From the NCBI GenBank assembly GCA_021824575.1, contig JAKAKJ010000020.1, forward strand, positions 1 to 32,164: DNA of 32,164 nucleotides, given 5' to 3'. The notes below the pieces were generated by a model. It had not been told where the DNA came from, did no database searches, and saw only the letters and a program-made list of their open reading frames with translations. This document shows, piece by piece, positions 16,767 to 24,313 of the stretch. Origin of the DNA: Chloroflexota bacterium. Its GTDB lineage: Bacteria > Chloroflexota > Anaerolineae > Anaerolineales > Villigracilaceae. The stretch's first letter is position 1, and every line of letters starts with the position of its first letter. Both the position numbers and the translations under genes were made by a program.

Positions 16767-17420
16767 CTATTTATTTAAATATATCGAGAACCCTATATCG
16801 GTATCCTTTATTACAAATTTTTTAAATTCTGTCTGCGATATAAAGGTTTCAAATTCTTTCCTGGTGTAAGCGCCCTGCTTTTGGATTGCACCAGCTATAT
16901 ATGCCTTGATTCCCTTTATCCCCATATTTTCTGCGACTGTTTTCGTCACTTTCATTGACGCATTTCTGTTCAGATCCATAATCAGGGCTGTGCCACCTGG
17001 CTTTAACACTCTGTGCATCTCTTCCAAAGCTTTAAGAGGCTCCTTGAAGTTTTTAAATGCAAGAACGCAAATAATAAAGTTGAACTCATTCTCATGGAAA
17101 GGCATGTTAGAAACATTTCCTTGTTGGAAGTCAATGTCAACACCTGCTTCTTTTGCATTTCTGCTGGCGATTTCTACCAAGTCCTTGCTTATATCTATGC
17201 CAGTGATTTTATATTTCCCCAGCTTGGATAGTTCAATAGAAAGATAACCAGCTCCCGGGGCTATTTCCAGCACAGAATCTCCGTCTTTGATATGCTTGGC
17301 TACCTCATTCGCTTGCCTCTTCATCTCTCCAACGCGATGTTGACGAGTCATCTCGTCATACATTTTCGCTTGTGCGCCCTCAATTCCTAAATCTTGGTAA
17401 CCTCTGAAAAATCTCATCAT
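16767..17420 (-). CDS. Class I SAM-dependent methyltransferase
   Basis: A 217-residue protein of the Methyltransf_11/UbiE-like group. SAM motif I is VLEIAPGAGYLSIEL, followed by GIDISKDLVEIA and the post-motif RVLKPGGTALIMD. The double ATG at 17420/17417 (MMRFFRGYQD) is chosen; an open frame continues 44 codons upstream to 17552, but that part overlaps the neighbour and shows no family similarity. Lys/Ile-rich composition and more AT than neighbouring genes hint at separate origin. It is 80 bases downstream of the SHOCT-like operon. The substrate is unknown. Confidence 0.8.
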   Translation of the reverse strand: MMRFFRGYQDLGIEGAQAKMYDEMTRQHRVGEMKRQANEVAKHIKDGDSVLEIAPGAGYLSIELSKLGKYKITGIDISKDLVEIASRNAKEAGVDIDFQQGNVSNMPFHENEFNFIICVLAFKNFKEPLKALEEMHRVLKPGGTALIMDLNRNASMKVTKTVAENMGIKGIKAYIAGAIQKQGAYTRKEFETFISQTEFKKFVIKDTDIGFSIYLNK

Positions 17421-17499
17421 GGCAACACATCCTATGGTTAAAAGAAAAACCGAGCTCTGCCGATAACAGGTTGAGCCATTGATTCGGTCATAATGCGAC

Positions 17500-17880
17500 T
17501 TATTCCACGTAAATCTCGACGTGCTCGCCGTCTTCATCGTCGGTGACGTCAATGATCTTGCCGGTCACGCCGGAACGTAAAGCGTCCATCACGGCAGACA
17601 TGTCCACGCCTTCGACCTCGGGCGCGAAATGCGCGCCGATCTTCATGCCCGCGTCGATCAGCCCAAGCGGAATTTGCACCGATGCTTTCGAGCGTCCGGT
17701 CGCAATATCCGTCACGCGGATGCGAAGCCAATGTCCTGCCGCAGCCGCGCGTGATGAGCTTGACAACCCCGAACGTCGCCCCTCGCTCAAAGCCGCCAGC
17801 AACTTGGCGCCGTCTTCCGCGCTGATCTTTCCCTCCTCGATCATTTTCAAAATCTTCATGCGTTCTTCTGCGTTTGCCAT
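17500..17880 (-). CDS. SHOCT-like domain protein, small soluble paralogue
   Basis: A 126-residue protein. Residues 4-30 carry the helical module ILKMIEEGKISAEDGAKLL found in the three upstream genes. After a Ser/Ala linker, residues 50-126 form a domain ending in GEHVEIYVE. This domain is clearly related to the end of the neighbour at 17890 (GERVQVYIG; also PLGL in the middle of both). It has no membrane segment, unlike that neighbour. Spacing to the upstream gene is nine bases. Probable role: part of an envelope-stress-like (LiaX/YvlB-type) complex, by family resemblance only. Confidence 0.72.
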   Translation of the reverse strand: MANAEERMKILKMIEEGKISAEDGAKLLAALSEGRRSGLSSSSRAAAAGHWLRIRVTDIATGRSKASVQIPLGLIDAGMKIGAHFAPEVEGVDMSAVMDALRSGVTGKIIDVTDDEDGEHVEIYVE

Positions 17881-17889
17881 TTGTGCCTC

Positions 17890-18576
17890 CTACCCGATAT
17901 AAACCTGCACACGTTCGCCGTGTTCGCCTTCGTCCACATTCACGATCAAAGGCTCCTCGGATGAAATTCCTTTTGACAACAATTCAATGATTTCATCCAC
18001 GTTGGTTTGTCGCAAGCCGTCAATGTTGTGACCAAAATTGCGCAGGAACCAGCTTGCCAATCCGAGTGGAAGCGGGAATCCAAGTGTGATGTTACGCGGC
18101 CATTCATTCTCCGCTTGTTCCACGTTTACGTACAACCACCTGGAAGTCGCGGAGCTAGCAAACAATGCGATCAACGCAATCCCCAGCAAGAGCGGAAGCC
18201 ATGCAAAATAAAACCAGAATCCGTAATTCGATGTGGTGACCAGCGCGTACATCCAATAAGCAGAAAGCACTGTGATGAACACGCCGATCCACAATGGAAT
18301 TTGCCAAAGACGACGGGCTTTGTGCGCGACTTCTTTGAATTCGGGCGCGGCCGGCTTCGTTGAATCTGAGTCCGCTTCGGGCCTGCCCTGAGCCGCGTCG
18401 AAGGATCCGGATGAAGAAGCGGGCGCGCCTGTCCCGAGTTTGGGCGAGGGAGCTTCGATGATTTCCATCTCGACGGACGATTCACCCAGCGCCTTCATCA
18501 GCTTCATGGCTTCGTCCGCGCTGATCTTTCCATCCTCGACCATTTTGAGAATCTGCTGCCGTTCTTCGGAAGACAT
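17890..18576 (-). CDS. SHOCT-like domain membrane protein
   Basis: A 228-residue protein with the module ILKMVEDGKISADEAMKLM at residues 9-27, a Ser/Pro/Asp-rich linker, two membrane helices (about residues 94-115 and 122-140) and a soluble C-terminal domain related to 17500-17880. Its ATG overlaps the previous stop by one base (TAATG). A 24-bp dispersed repeat (18381-18404) has been inserted in frame in the linker and is translated as SFDAAQGRPE. Function unknown; it probably anchors the operon's proteins in the membrane. Confidence 0.72.
   Translation of the reverse strand: MSSEERQQILKMVEDGKISADEAMKLMKALGESSVEMEIIEAPSPKLGTGAPASSSGSFDAAQGRPEADSDSTKPAAPEFKEVAHKARRLWQIPLWIGVFITVLSAYWMYALVTTSNYGFWFYFAWLPLLLGIALIALFASSATSRWLYVNVEQAENEWPRNITLGFPLPLGLASWFLRNFGHNIDGLRQTNVDEIIELLSKGISSEEPLIVNVDEGEHGERVQVYIG
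18381..18404 (-). repeat. Dispersed 24-bp repeat, copy 2 (in-frame in the linker)
   Basis: The minus strand reads ccttcgacgcggctcaggg and matches 4212-4235 at 20 of 24 positions. It lies in a disordered linker, where an insertion would be tolerated. Confidence 0.6.
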
Positions 18577-19709
18577 TACTCACCTCCTTCAAGCGCCGAG
18601 AGCAATTTTTCCGCTTCTTCCGATGTAATCTTTTTTTCCTGCAACATCTTTAGAATCGTTATTCGTTCTTCATCGGAGACAGGTTGACGCGCCTCGGATG
18701 TTTCGGAAACATTCACTCCAAAATTCGGATGCCGAAATGACAGGGGCCGCGGCGGAACAGGTGGAACGGGGCCAGGATGACCCGCCTGGTGCGACATAAT
18801 GCGTGTCATTTTTTGTTCTGCGCGGCGGGCGGCCCGCTCTGCTTGTTGCTGTGCGCGGCGCGTAGCTGCGTTCACCCGCTGCGAGATTCGTTCGCTGAAT
18901 TCGCGCCCAAAATCATCCCAGTCAAACATGGCCCCCGCTAAATTGCCAAACTCATCGGCGGTTTCACCGGCCGTATCTTGTCCGCTGACACGCAAGTCGC
19001 CGCCTGCACTCAATGAAATTTTGGCCGAACCATTGCCAAGTTTCACAACGCGTGAAGTCGAATCTTCTTCAGGAACATCCGGCAAGTCAACTTCAATTTC
19101 GTCACCCGTTAAATTCAATGTGGCATCTGCATCAGGCGGCAAAACAGCCAGGATATCATCGCCCGCATTGATTGTGTATTCGTGGTCCACTTTTGGATCA
19201 ATATAAACAACCGCATCCGCGCCAACAATGGCTTTAAGATTTCCGCCGATCCCGCGCACCACCAGATCAGATGCAACCAACTCCACTGTCACACTGCCGG
19301 AAACATCGCGGACAGATGCGTCCGCATTGATCTTTTTGACCCGCACGTCTCCGATTGCGCCGCGCAGGTTGAAATCCGCGTTGACCTTTTCGATGGCGAT
19401 GGTGCCAACATCACGAACGGAAAGATCGCCCTGGATTTCCTTTAGCTCGACTTGCCCGGTCACACCGCGCAGGGCCATATCGCCGGTGACGCTTTGAACT
19501 TCGAGCGAGCCGCCGCGCGGCATGCGAAGTGTCAAATCGTCATTGCAGGAAAAGTAAACCGTCTGATCCTCCTGACGAATGCGAACATTTTCATCGTCGG
19601 CTTTGACCAACAATTCCTGCGCGTCCCAGCCGACAACGCTGAAATCTCCGTTGACCGCTTCGATTACAATCCTAGGCGCCAAACCCACCGAAAGAGTTTG
19701 ATTGGTCAC
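18576..19709 (-). CDS. DUF4097 beta-solenoid protein with C-terminal SHOCT-like module
   Basis: A 377-residue protein. Residues 1-245 have repeating short strands of the pattern VRDVGTIAIEKVNADFNLRG, as expected of a DUF4097 (putative adhesin) beta-helix. A linker (about 260-310) is rich in Arg/Gln/Ala (RRAQQQAERAARRAEQK), probably helical. The last 35 residues carry the module ITILKMLQEKKITSEEAEKLL. The start overlaps the DUF2089 stop by four bases (ATGA). Relatives in Firmicutes (LiaX/YvlB types) respond to cell-envelope damage; that role here is inferred. Confidence 0.78.
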   Translation of the reverse strand: MTNQTLSVGLAPRIVIEAVNGDFSVVGWDAQELLVKADDENVRIRQEDQTVYFSCNDDLTLRMPRGGSLEVQSVTGDMALRGVTGQVELKEIQGDLSVRDVGTIAIEKVNADFNLRGAIGDVRVKKINADASVRDVSGSVTVELVASDLVVRGIGGNLKAIVGADAVVYIDPKVDHEYTINAGDDILAVLPPDADATLNLTGDEIEVDLPDVPEEDSTSRVVKLGNGSAKISLSAGGDLRVSGQDTAGETADEFGNLAGAMFDWDDFGREFSERISQRVNAATRRAQQQAERAARRAEQKMTRIMSHQAGHPGPVPPVPPRPLSFRHPNFGVNVSETSEARQPVSDEERITILKMLQEKKITSEEAEKLLSALEGGE

Positions 19710-20095
19710 AGTTCCTCCTCGCCGCGCAGAACTCGCATGGCATCTTCAGTTGAAATCCTGCCTTTATCCAAATCTTCGAGAATGGAGCGCCGCTTCTCGT
19801 CACTGATCTCAGGCGCTTCATCCTTACCGGGTTCGTATCCCATCGCGCGGATCACCTCAAGCAGGCGATTGCGAATCGTTGGATAGGATCCCCAGTTTCC
19901 CTCCTGCTCCATACGATTGATCTTCCCTTCGCACCGGACAAAACTTTTGATAAATTCGATTTGTTCCGCGGTTAGAGCCGGGAACGCGCTGTTTTCAAAA
20001 CGACCTTCGATTGAAGTATCGCAGGTATCGCAATGATAACGCGTGACGTGGAGATCATCCCCACACACAGGACACTTATTGAGGGAAGGTTTCAT
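19706..20095 (-). CDS. DUF2089 family protein
   Basis: A 129-residue protein, first gene of the operon. An N-terminal zinc ribbon (CPVC at 8-11, CDTC at 22-25) is followed by a helix-turn-helix-like middle (LTAEQIEFIKSFVRCEGKIN … YPTIRNRLLEVI). The C-terminus is the shared module RRSILEDLDKGRISTEDAMRVL. The first two parts suggest a nucleic-acid-binding regulator, so it may control its own operon; the family is functionally uncharacterised. Confidence 0.8.
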   Translation of the reverse strand: MKPSLNKCPVCGDDLHVTRYHCDTCDTSIEGRFENSAFPALTAEQIEFIKSFVRCEGKINRMEQEGNWGSYPTIRNRLLEVIRAMGYEPGKDEAPEISDEKRRSILEDLDKGRISTEDAMRVLRGEEEL

Positions 20096-20226
20096 TTTTT
20101 CACCTTGGCAACGGACAAAAAGTAGTAGTTGTGACTTCTATGGCACGCTATTCCATTAAACTCTGAACTTATGACAAAAAGCTCTTATGTGCCAATTTCC
20201 TTGCTCGCCTATCAAATTATACAATC

Positions 20227-20254
20227 ATTATATTCAATATATTTATTTTGTCAA
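20227..20254 (-). promoter_or_regulatory. Promoter of the DUF2089/DUF4097 operon
   Basis: On the minus strand TTGACA (20254-20249) and TATAAT (20232-20227) are both perfect consensus and lie 16 bases apart. The start codon is about 130 bases downstream. Confidence 0.78.
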
Positions 20255-20255
20255 G

Positions 20256-20272
20256 TATTATTTTAAATAATA
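20256..20272. promoter_or_regulatory. Palindrome upstream of the DUF2089 promoter
   Basis: TATTATTT-T-AAATAATA is a perfect 8+8 bp inverted repeat ending one base before the -35 box. The position suits an activator or repressor site, though AT-rich DNA gives such palindromes by chance more often. Confidence 0.45.
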
Positions 20273-20391
20273 TGAATATAGATATTGATTTTATGAAATG
20301 CGCCTTGCCACTCTTCTGCCTATGGGCAACACAAGTTGGGAGCCAAGTAATTTTGGTATTCCCCATGCATCAAAAAAGTCCGTGAAAAAGC

Positions 20392-20420
20392 TTGACACTG
20401 AACGCATGTTCAGGTATTAT
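20392..20420 (+). promoter_or_regulatory. lexA promoter with SOS box
   Basis: TTGACA (20392-20397) and TATTAT (20415-20420) are 17 bases apart. The spacer contains TGAACGCATGTTCA (20399-20412), a palindrome with GAAC-N4-GTTC, the SOS box form of Gram-positive bacteria. LexA bound there would shut its own promoter. Confidence 0.88.
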
Positions 20421-20484
20421 TCATAGCACAAATGAGCGATTTATGGTTCTGACTCACAGCACCAGCCAAGCTCAGGAGGCATGA

Positions 20485-21159
20485 ATGATGATGGTTCGCA
20501 AAAGCAAAGGTCTCGGTGAGCGCCACCAAAAAATCCTGGATTTCATCGAGGATTATCAGCGTAAATACAAACACCCTCCGTCCATCCGCGAGATTGGCGA
20601 GAACTGCGGAATCTCGTCCACTTCGGTTGTGAATTATTATCTTGATCAACTGGAGAAAAGCGGACATATCGAACGCGACCGCAAGATTTCGCGCGGCCTG
20701 CGCGTCATCAGCCAAACCCCGATCGGCGAAATGTTCCGTGTCCCGGTTCTTGGACGAATCGTGGCTGGCGAACCGATCCCGGTTCCTGCGTCCGATTTCA
20801 ATTACTTCGACGCAGAAGAGTCGGTTGAAATCGCGACGTCGCTCATGCCAACCCGCGAAAAAGGAAAGGAACTTTTCGCGCTGGAAGTGCAGGGAAACTC
20901 CATGATTGATGCCATGGTAAACGACGGCGATATCGTTGTCATGAAGCCGACCCAGGAAGCCAGGAACGGTGATATGGTCGCTGTCTGGCTGCCGGACAAA
21001 AACGAGACCACGCTAAAATACTTCTATAAGGAAAAAGACGGTTTTCGACTCCAGCCTGCCAATCCAACCATGAAGCCAATTATGGTCAAGAAAAGCGAAC
21101 CGCTGGAAATCAAAGGCAAAGTTGTGATGGTCATTCGAAAAGTTGAGATGGTATCCTGA
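20485..21159 (+). CDS. lexA: LexA repressor, SOS regulator
   Basis: A 224-residue LexA, usual length. An N-terminal winged helix-turn-helix (about residues 10-75, PPSIREIGENCGISSTSVVN) precedes the S24 self-cleavage domain. The scissile Ala94-Gly95 (RIVAGEP), nucleophile Ser139 (GNSMIDAMVNDGD) and general base Lys178 (TTLKYF) are all in place. Three ATG codons in a row follow AGGAGG (20474-20479); the exact one used is unclear. It is autoregulated through the SOS box. It converges on the ubiquitin-like operon, sharing the terminator. Confidence 0.96.
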   Translation: MMMVRKSKGLGERHQKILDFIEDYQRKYKHPPSIREIGENCGISSTSVVNYYLDQLEKSGHIERDRKISRGLRVISQTPIGEMFRVPVLGRIVAGEPIPVPASDFNYFDAEESVEIATSLMPTREKGKELFALEVQGNSMIDAMVNDGDIVVMKPTQEARNGDMVAVWLPDKNETTLKYFYKEKDGFRLQPANPTMKPIMVKKSEPLEIKGKVVMVIRKVEMVS

Positions 21160-21180
21160 CCATCGAAATCATAATCAAAA

Positions 21181-21216
21181 AAAATCAGGCTTCGTTTCCG
21201 GAGCCTGATTTTTTAT
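21181..21216. terminator. Bidirectional terminator: lexA / ubiquitin-like operon
   Basis: A 14-bp stem with one G-T pair (21181-21194 / 21199-21212, loop of four) has an A-run on the left and T-run on the right, so it works from both sides. It ends lexA and the seven-gene minus-strand operon. Confidence 0.9.
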
Positions 21217-22383
21217 TTATTTGATCTTTACATGGCTTTTTTGAGGCGCAGGGCCAGCTGATGAACTTGGCTGTCCGGCAAATTTTATCCGGCTCTTTTT
21301 GCGGCTGCCCATCGAGCGGTGTCCCACCAGATTGGCGAGCATAGGCAGCCCCAGCAGGATCAATAGAACAAGCAAGATGCCGCCGAACAAGGGCCATGAC
21401 TGGCTGGGCACTTCGGGCAAGACGCCGCCAGGGTTATACTGCGATTGCGCCGCGACGGCAGCGCCGCCACTGGTCAAACTCACAGACAGACTGCGATTGA
21501 CGCCATCTCGCAAAGCCGAAGGCGACGTGTAAGTCAAAGCATATTCGTTTTGCAGAGCGGTCCCATATTGTTGGAATATGGATGCAAGCTGCGATGGATC
21601 CGGCTCGTAGGTGTAGATACCGCCAGCGCGTTGAGCGAGGGACTTGAGGCCGGCCTCATCAATTCCCTGAAGACTCTTGGGGTCTTGAGGATTGCCCAGA
21701 CCAATCGTTGAGATGGTCAGTCCGCTTGGGCCGATCGCGTTGATAACAGAATCCGCATTATTCTTGCTGCGATTATCCATGCCATCGGTCAGAAGAAGAA
21801 TCGCCTTGCGGCCATTGATACTGGACAGGTCCTGTTCGGCCTGCGTCAGCGCATCAAACATGGCGGTATCACTGCCCGGCTGCAAAGAGTCAATAGCCTG
21901 GATCAATATCTGGTGGTCGGAAGTGACCGGTTGGTTTACCTCGATATGAGTATCGAAAGCGATCAACCCGGCCTGATCGCCAGGGCGCATCTGATCCACA
22001 TAGGCCTTGGCCGCCGCCTTGGCCAAGGTCAGCTTATTGGCGGTCGCCATGCTTCCCGATATGTCTATTACCAGCATGGTTGTCAATTGACCAGGCCCTT
22101 TGGTGTTTGTCTGGCCTCCCGTGCCATTCGCAACAGCGGTCTTCATAACCTGGCCGTTTTCGGAAATTTGGATGGCGCTTGGATCAACGCCAACTGGCTG
22201 ACCATTCGCATCCGTCACGGAAACGTAAACGGTCACTTGCGGAAACTTGGAAGTATCCACCTGTGTAATGCGGATCTGCGGCGAAGCAGGCGTCGGCGTT
22301 TGGGCAAAGGCTCCGGGCGCAGACCAAAACGTCAGCACGAGAAGCAGGCCCAAAGTCAGGATGAAGCGGGAAATTTTTCGCAT
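21217..22383 (-). CDS. von Willebrand factor A domain protein, membrane-anchored (ubiquitin-like operon)
   Basis: A 388-residue exported protein and last gene of the operon. A signal peptide covers residues 1-28 (…SAPGAFAQ). A vWA domain follows with a complete metal-ion-dependent adhesion site: DISGSM (107-112), a later Thr, and LLTDGMDNRS. A single membrane helix lies near residues 333-354, followed by a basic cytoplasmic tail containing SRIKFAG and ending in HVKIK. The last resembles the tails of other proteins of this operon. It starts two bases after the FHA gene stop. vWA domains hold protein partners through Mg2+; its role in the conjugation system is unknown. Confidence 0.88.
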   Translation of the reverse strand: MRKISRFILTLGLLLVLTFWSAPGAFAQTPTPASPQIRITQVDTSKFPQVTVYVSVTDANGQPVGVDPSAIQISENGQVMKTAVANGTGGQTNTKGPGQLTTMLVIDISGSMATANKLTLAKAAAKAYVDQMRPGDQAGLIAFDTHIEVNQPVTSDHQILIQAIDSLQPGSDTAMFDALTQAEQDLSSINGRKAILLLTDGMDNRSKNNADSVINAIGPSGLTISTIGLGNPQDPKSLQGIDEAGLKSLAQRAGGIYTYEPDPSQLASIFQQYGTALQNEYALTYTSPSALRDGVNRSLSVSLTSGGAAVAAQSQYNPGGVLPEVPSQSWPLFGGILLVLLILLGLPMLANLVGHRSMGSRKKSRIKFAGQPSSSAGPAPQKSHVKIK

Positions 22384-22385
22384 GG

Positions 22386-23237
22386 TTACCTCTTATCGTG
22401 ATAGACCATTTCAGTATTGCCCATGCGAATTCTTTGTCCATTGGTGAGCCGGGCAAGTTCGATCTTTTTGTTGTTGATAAACGTTCCAGACATGCTCATG
22501 TCCTTGACGGTGAACTGTTTGCCATCTCCGGTCAGCATGGCATGCTGCGGAGCAATGTCCGGATCGGGCAGGACGATCTCTGATTTCAGCGCCGAACTGC
22601 CGATGGCAATCGCCGGTCCGCCCGCATGCATGAACTTATCGAGGATGAACTCGGTGCCTTTAAGTTTGCCTGAAGTGACTTCAAGCCAGGCGCGCGATAG
22701 CGCTACCACAATCAGCGATATGAACAGCCCCACAGCGGCTCCAAGCACTACCATACCGATTGCCTTGCCAACAGCCAGGTCCAATCGAATCCGGGCCAGT
22801 TCGAGCAGGGCGCCGCCCAGCGCGCCGCCGATGAAACCGCCAAGGGTCGGCTTCCATATCTCGCTGCGGCCGACAAATCCTTGCGCCAGCCCGATCATCG
22901 CACCGAAAACGCCCCAGCCCAAGGCGCGGCCAAGCACACCAGCGCCGACCGCTTGAAAGAGATATTCACCTAACACCAGGCCAAAACCTCCAACCGCGCC
23001 AACTAAACCGCCAACCACTCCAGCTTTGAGTGTTTGCACGGGATTGCGGGTTAATATTCCCTCTGTGATGCCGATGAACAAGCCAATCAGCACCCCAACC
23101 AAGGCGCCAACGATCATTACGTTCGCGTAAAAGGTACTTGTGAACGATAAACCAAGCAAATCGCTTACCTGTGATGCAAACAGACCTCCGATCGCTCCAA
23201 GTACAGCATAGAAATACATCCTCATTCGTCTGCTCAT
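22386..23237 (-). CDS. Multi-pass membrane protein with C-terminal FHA domain (ubiquitin-like operon)
   Basis: A 283-residue protein. Residues 1-180 hold several Gly-rich hydrophobic helices (glycine-zipper look, GGLVGAVGGFGLVLG), and residues 197-283 form a forkhead-associated domain (His232 in APQHAML, SGTFINN at 250-256). The usual Arg after the first Gly of FHA motifs is Ser (IGSS at 212-215), so phosphothreonine binding may be weak or altered. The ATG overlaps the JAMM gene stop by four bases (ATGA). FHA domains read phosphorylated partners, so this may recruit a modified protein to the membrane. Confidence 0.85.
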   Translation of the reverse strand: MSRRMRMYFYAVLGAIGGLFASQVSDLLGLSFTSTFYANVMIVGALVGVLIGLFIGITEGILTRNPVQTLKAGVVGGLVGAVGGFGLVLGEYLFQAVGAGVLGRALGWGVFGAMIGLAQGFVGRSEIWKPTLGGFIGGALGGALLELARIRLDLAVGKAIGMVVLGAAVGLFISLIVVALSRAWLEVTSGKLKGTEFILDKFMHAGGPAIAIGSSALKSEIVLPDPDIAPQHAMLTGDGKQFTVKDMSMSGTFINNKKIELARLTNGQRIRMGNTEMVYHDKR

Positions 23238-23899
23238 TTGGAAGCCTCTCCTTTCTCTTCATCAAATTGATACAGGTTGGTCCAATAGACCATGCTGCGG
23301 CCATAATTGCCATCGAGTTCATAAAAGCCGAAATAACGCGTAGGATCGAAAATCCCGCTCTTCTGGCGGATAAAAAAACCGCCGGTCGCTGATACAGGTT
23401 CCACCACGAGAGCGACCTGCCATGGTTCCGGGAAGAAGTTGCCGTGCAGCCATGTATCGTAATGAGAAAGAAAAACACCCATGCTGGGGTGGGTGTGATA
23501 CCAACCCACGATTTTCTCGCCTTTGTAATTGGTGTCTATCTGGTCATGGATATCAACCAGACTTTCCTGCGTGAACGTCAAATAAACGCTTCCCTGGCGT
23601 GTGTAACGCGCTGGCAGCGCATGCTCAACCACTAAGAACTGCTGGCGATTTTCGTCCGCACACCACTGCCCAATCAAAATGCCGCCGACTTCATTCCGCA
23701 TGTCGCTTACCGAATGGACACATATACGGCTATAAGCCTGCTGGGTCATGAACACAGAAACGATCGGATGCAAATTGTTCTCATCATAGGGCGAGTTCCA
23801 ACGGCTGGCCCTTTTTATGGGAAGCGGCGTGGTGATCGGCGGATTCATATCAGCTGTCAGAAAACGAATTCGAGGTAGCGAAGCCATAGATAAATGCAT
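23234..23899 (-). CDS. JAMM/MPN-family metalloprotease, deubiquitinase-like (ubiquitin-like operon)
   Basis: A 221-residue MPN+ protein. JAMM enzymes use zinc to cleave peptide or isopeptide bonds after a ubiquitin-like protein. Every catalytic residue is visible: Glu70 (NEVGGILIG), His135 and His137 with Ser145 and Asp148 in HTHPSMGVFLSHYD (H-x-H-x7-S-x2-D). The layout (VGWYHTHPSMGVFLS) is close to that of prokaryotic Prok-JAB and eukaryotic proteasome-lid JAMMs. The start at 23899 has GAGGG seven bases upstream. It could release the ubiquitin-like protein from targets or cut the Ubl-E2 fusion. No signal peptide, so it is cytosolic. Confidence 0.9.
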   Translation of the reverse strand: MHLSMASLPRIRFLTADMNPPITTPLPIKRASRWNSPYDENNLHPIVSVFMTQQAYSRICVHSVSDMRNEVGGILIGQWCADENRQQFLVVEHALPARYTRQGSVYLTFTQESLVDIHDQIDTNYKGEKIVGWYHTHPSMGVFLSHYDTWLHGNFFPEPWQVALVVEPVSATGGFFIRQKSGIFDPTRYFGFYELDGNYGRSMVYWTNLYQFDEEKGEASK

Positions 23900-23958
23900 A
23901 ACCCGGCCCTCAATCCCGCCTTGCTGTTGGCAAAGCGGGATGAGGTGAGGATCGAAAA

Positions 23959-24225
23959 TTATCCTGCGGTTACATCGGCGGTCATCATCAACCGATCGTT
24001 TTGCGGAATGCCGGCCTGTGAGAGCGTTTCTTCTTCCTTCAACTCGCGGCCGAGCGCCTTGCTGTCCAAGCGATAGGACATGGGGCGTCCATCCGGGCCC
24101 GTGACAGGCAGTTCCAACGAAGTAGTTAACTCCGGGATCAATTCTTTCACCGGCACATCATTTGGAACCTCGGCATTTCGGGTGCCTCCCGACGGGAGAA
24201 CGATAGTGACAGGAACGTCTGACAT
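23959..24225 (-). CDS. Free ubiquitin-like modifier (ubiquitin-like operon)
   Basis: An 88-residue beta-grasp protein of the YukD/EsaB-like type. It opens with a beta-hairpin (PVTIVLPSGGTRNAEV), has a helix (VKELIPELTTSLEL) and a closing strand (DRLMMTADV), and ends ...TAG. It is identical to residues 1-88 of the E2 fusion protein at 68 of 88 positions, and ends exactly where that domain ends. The C-terminus is a single Gly preceded by Ala, not the GG of ubiquitin, and has no extra residues to be trimmed. AGGAG precedes the start. It is the presumed molecule activated by the E1, carried by the E2 and removed by the JAMM enzyme. Confidence 0.82.
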   Translation of the reverse strand: MSDVPVTIVLPSGGTRNAEVPNDVPVKELIPELTTSLELPVTGPDGRPMSYRLDSKALGRELKEEETLSQAGIPQNDRLMMTADVTAG

Positions 24226-24270
24226 GGTTAATCTCCTTTCTGAATTTGGGCGAACTTACGTTTACTTGCA

Positions 24271-24297
24271 AACCGGTTTAGATGCAGTCAACTGCAT
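24271..24297. promoter_or_regulatory. Two palindromes in the gap before the free modifier
   Basis: AACCGGTT (24271-24278) and ATGCAGT-CA-ACTGCAT (24282-24297) lie in the 88-base gap between the E2 and free Ubl genes, the longest gap in the operon. They could mark an RNA-processing site or an internal regulator site that sets the level of the modifier. A minus-strand TTGACT lies within, but no good -10 follows. Confidence 0.4.
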
Positions 24298-24313
24298 ACG
24301 ACGCGGAAGATGG

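Larger units (their letters stand above)
20096..20484. other. 389-base divergent intergenic region, AT-rich
   Basis: No gene is seen in this gap. It holds the minus-strand promoter of the DUF2089 operon (20227-20254), a 17-bp palindrome (20256-20272), and the lexA promoter with its SOS box (20392-20420). The centre (20200-20300) is much more AT-rich than the surrounding DNA. Confidence 0.7.

Noticed and set aside
16767-17552. Longer methyltransferase starting at 17552
   Set aside because: The first 44 residues overlap the neighbouring SHOCT-like gene and do not resemble a methyltransferase N-terminus.
23959-24225. YukD-like protein as part of a type VII secretion system
   Set aside because: No WXG100 protein, EccC-type ATPase or EccD-like channel is nearby; the neighbours are E1, E2, RING and JAMM instead.
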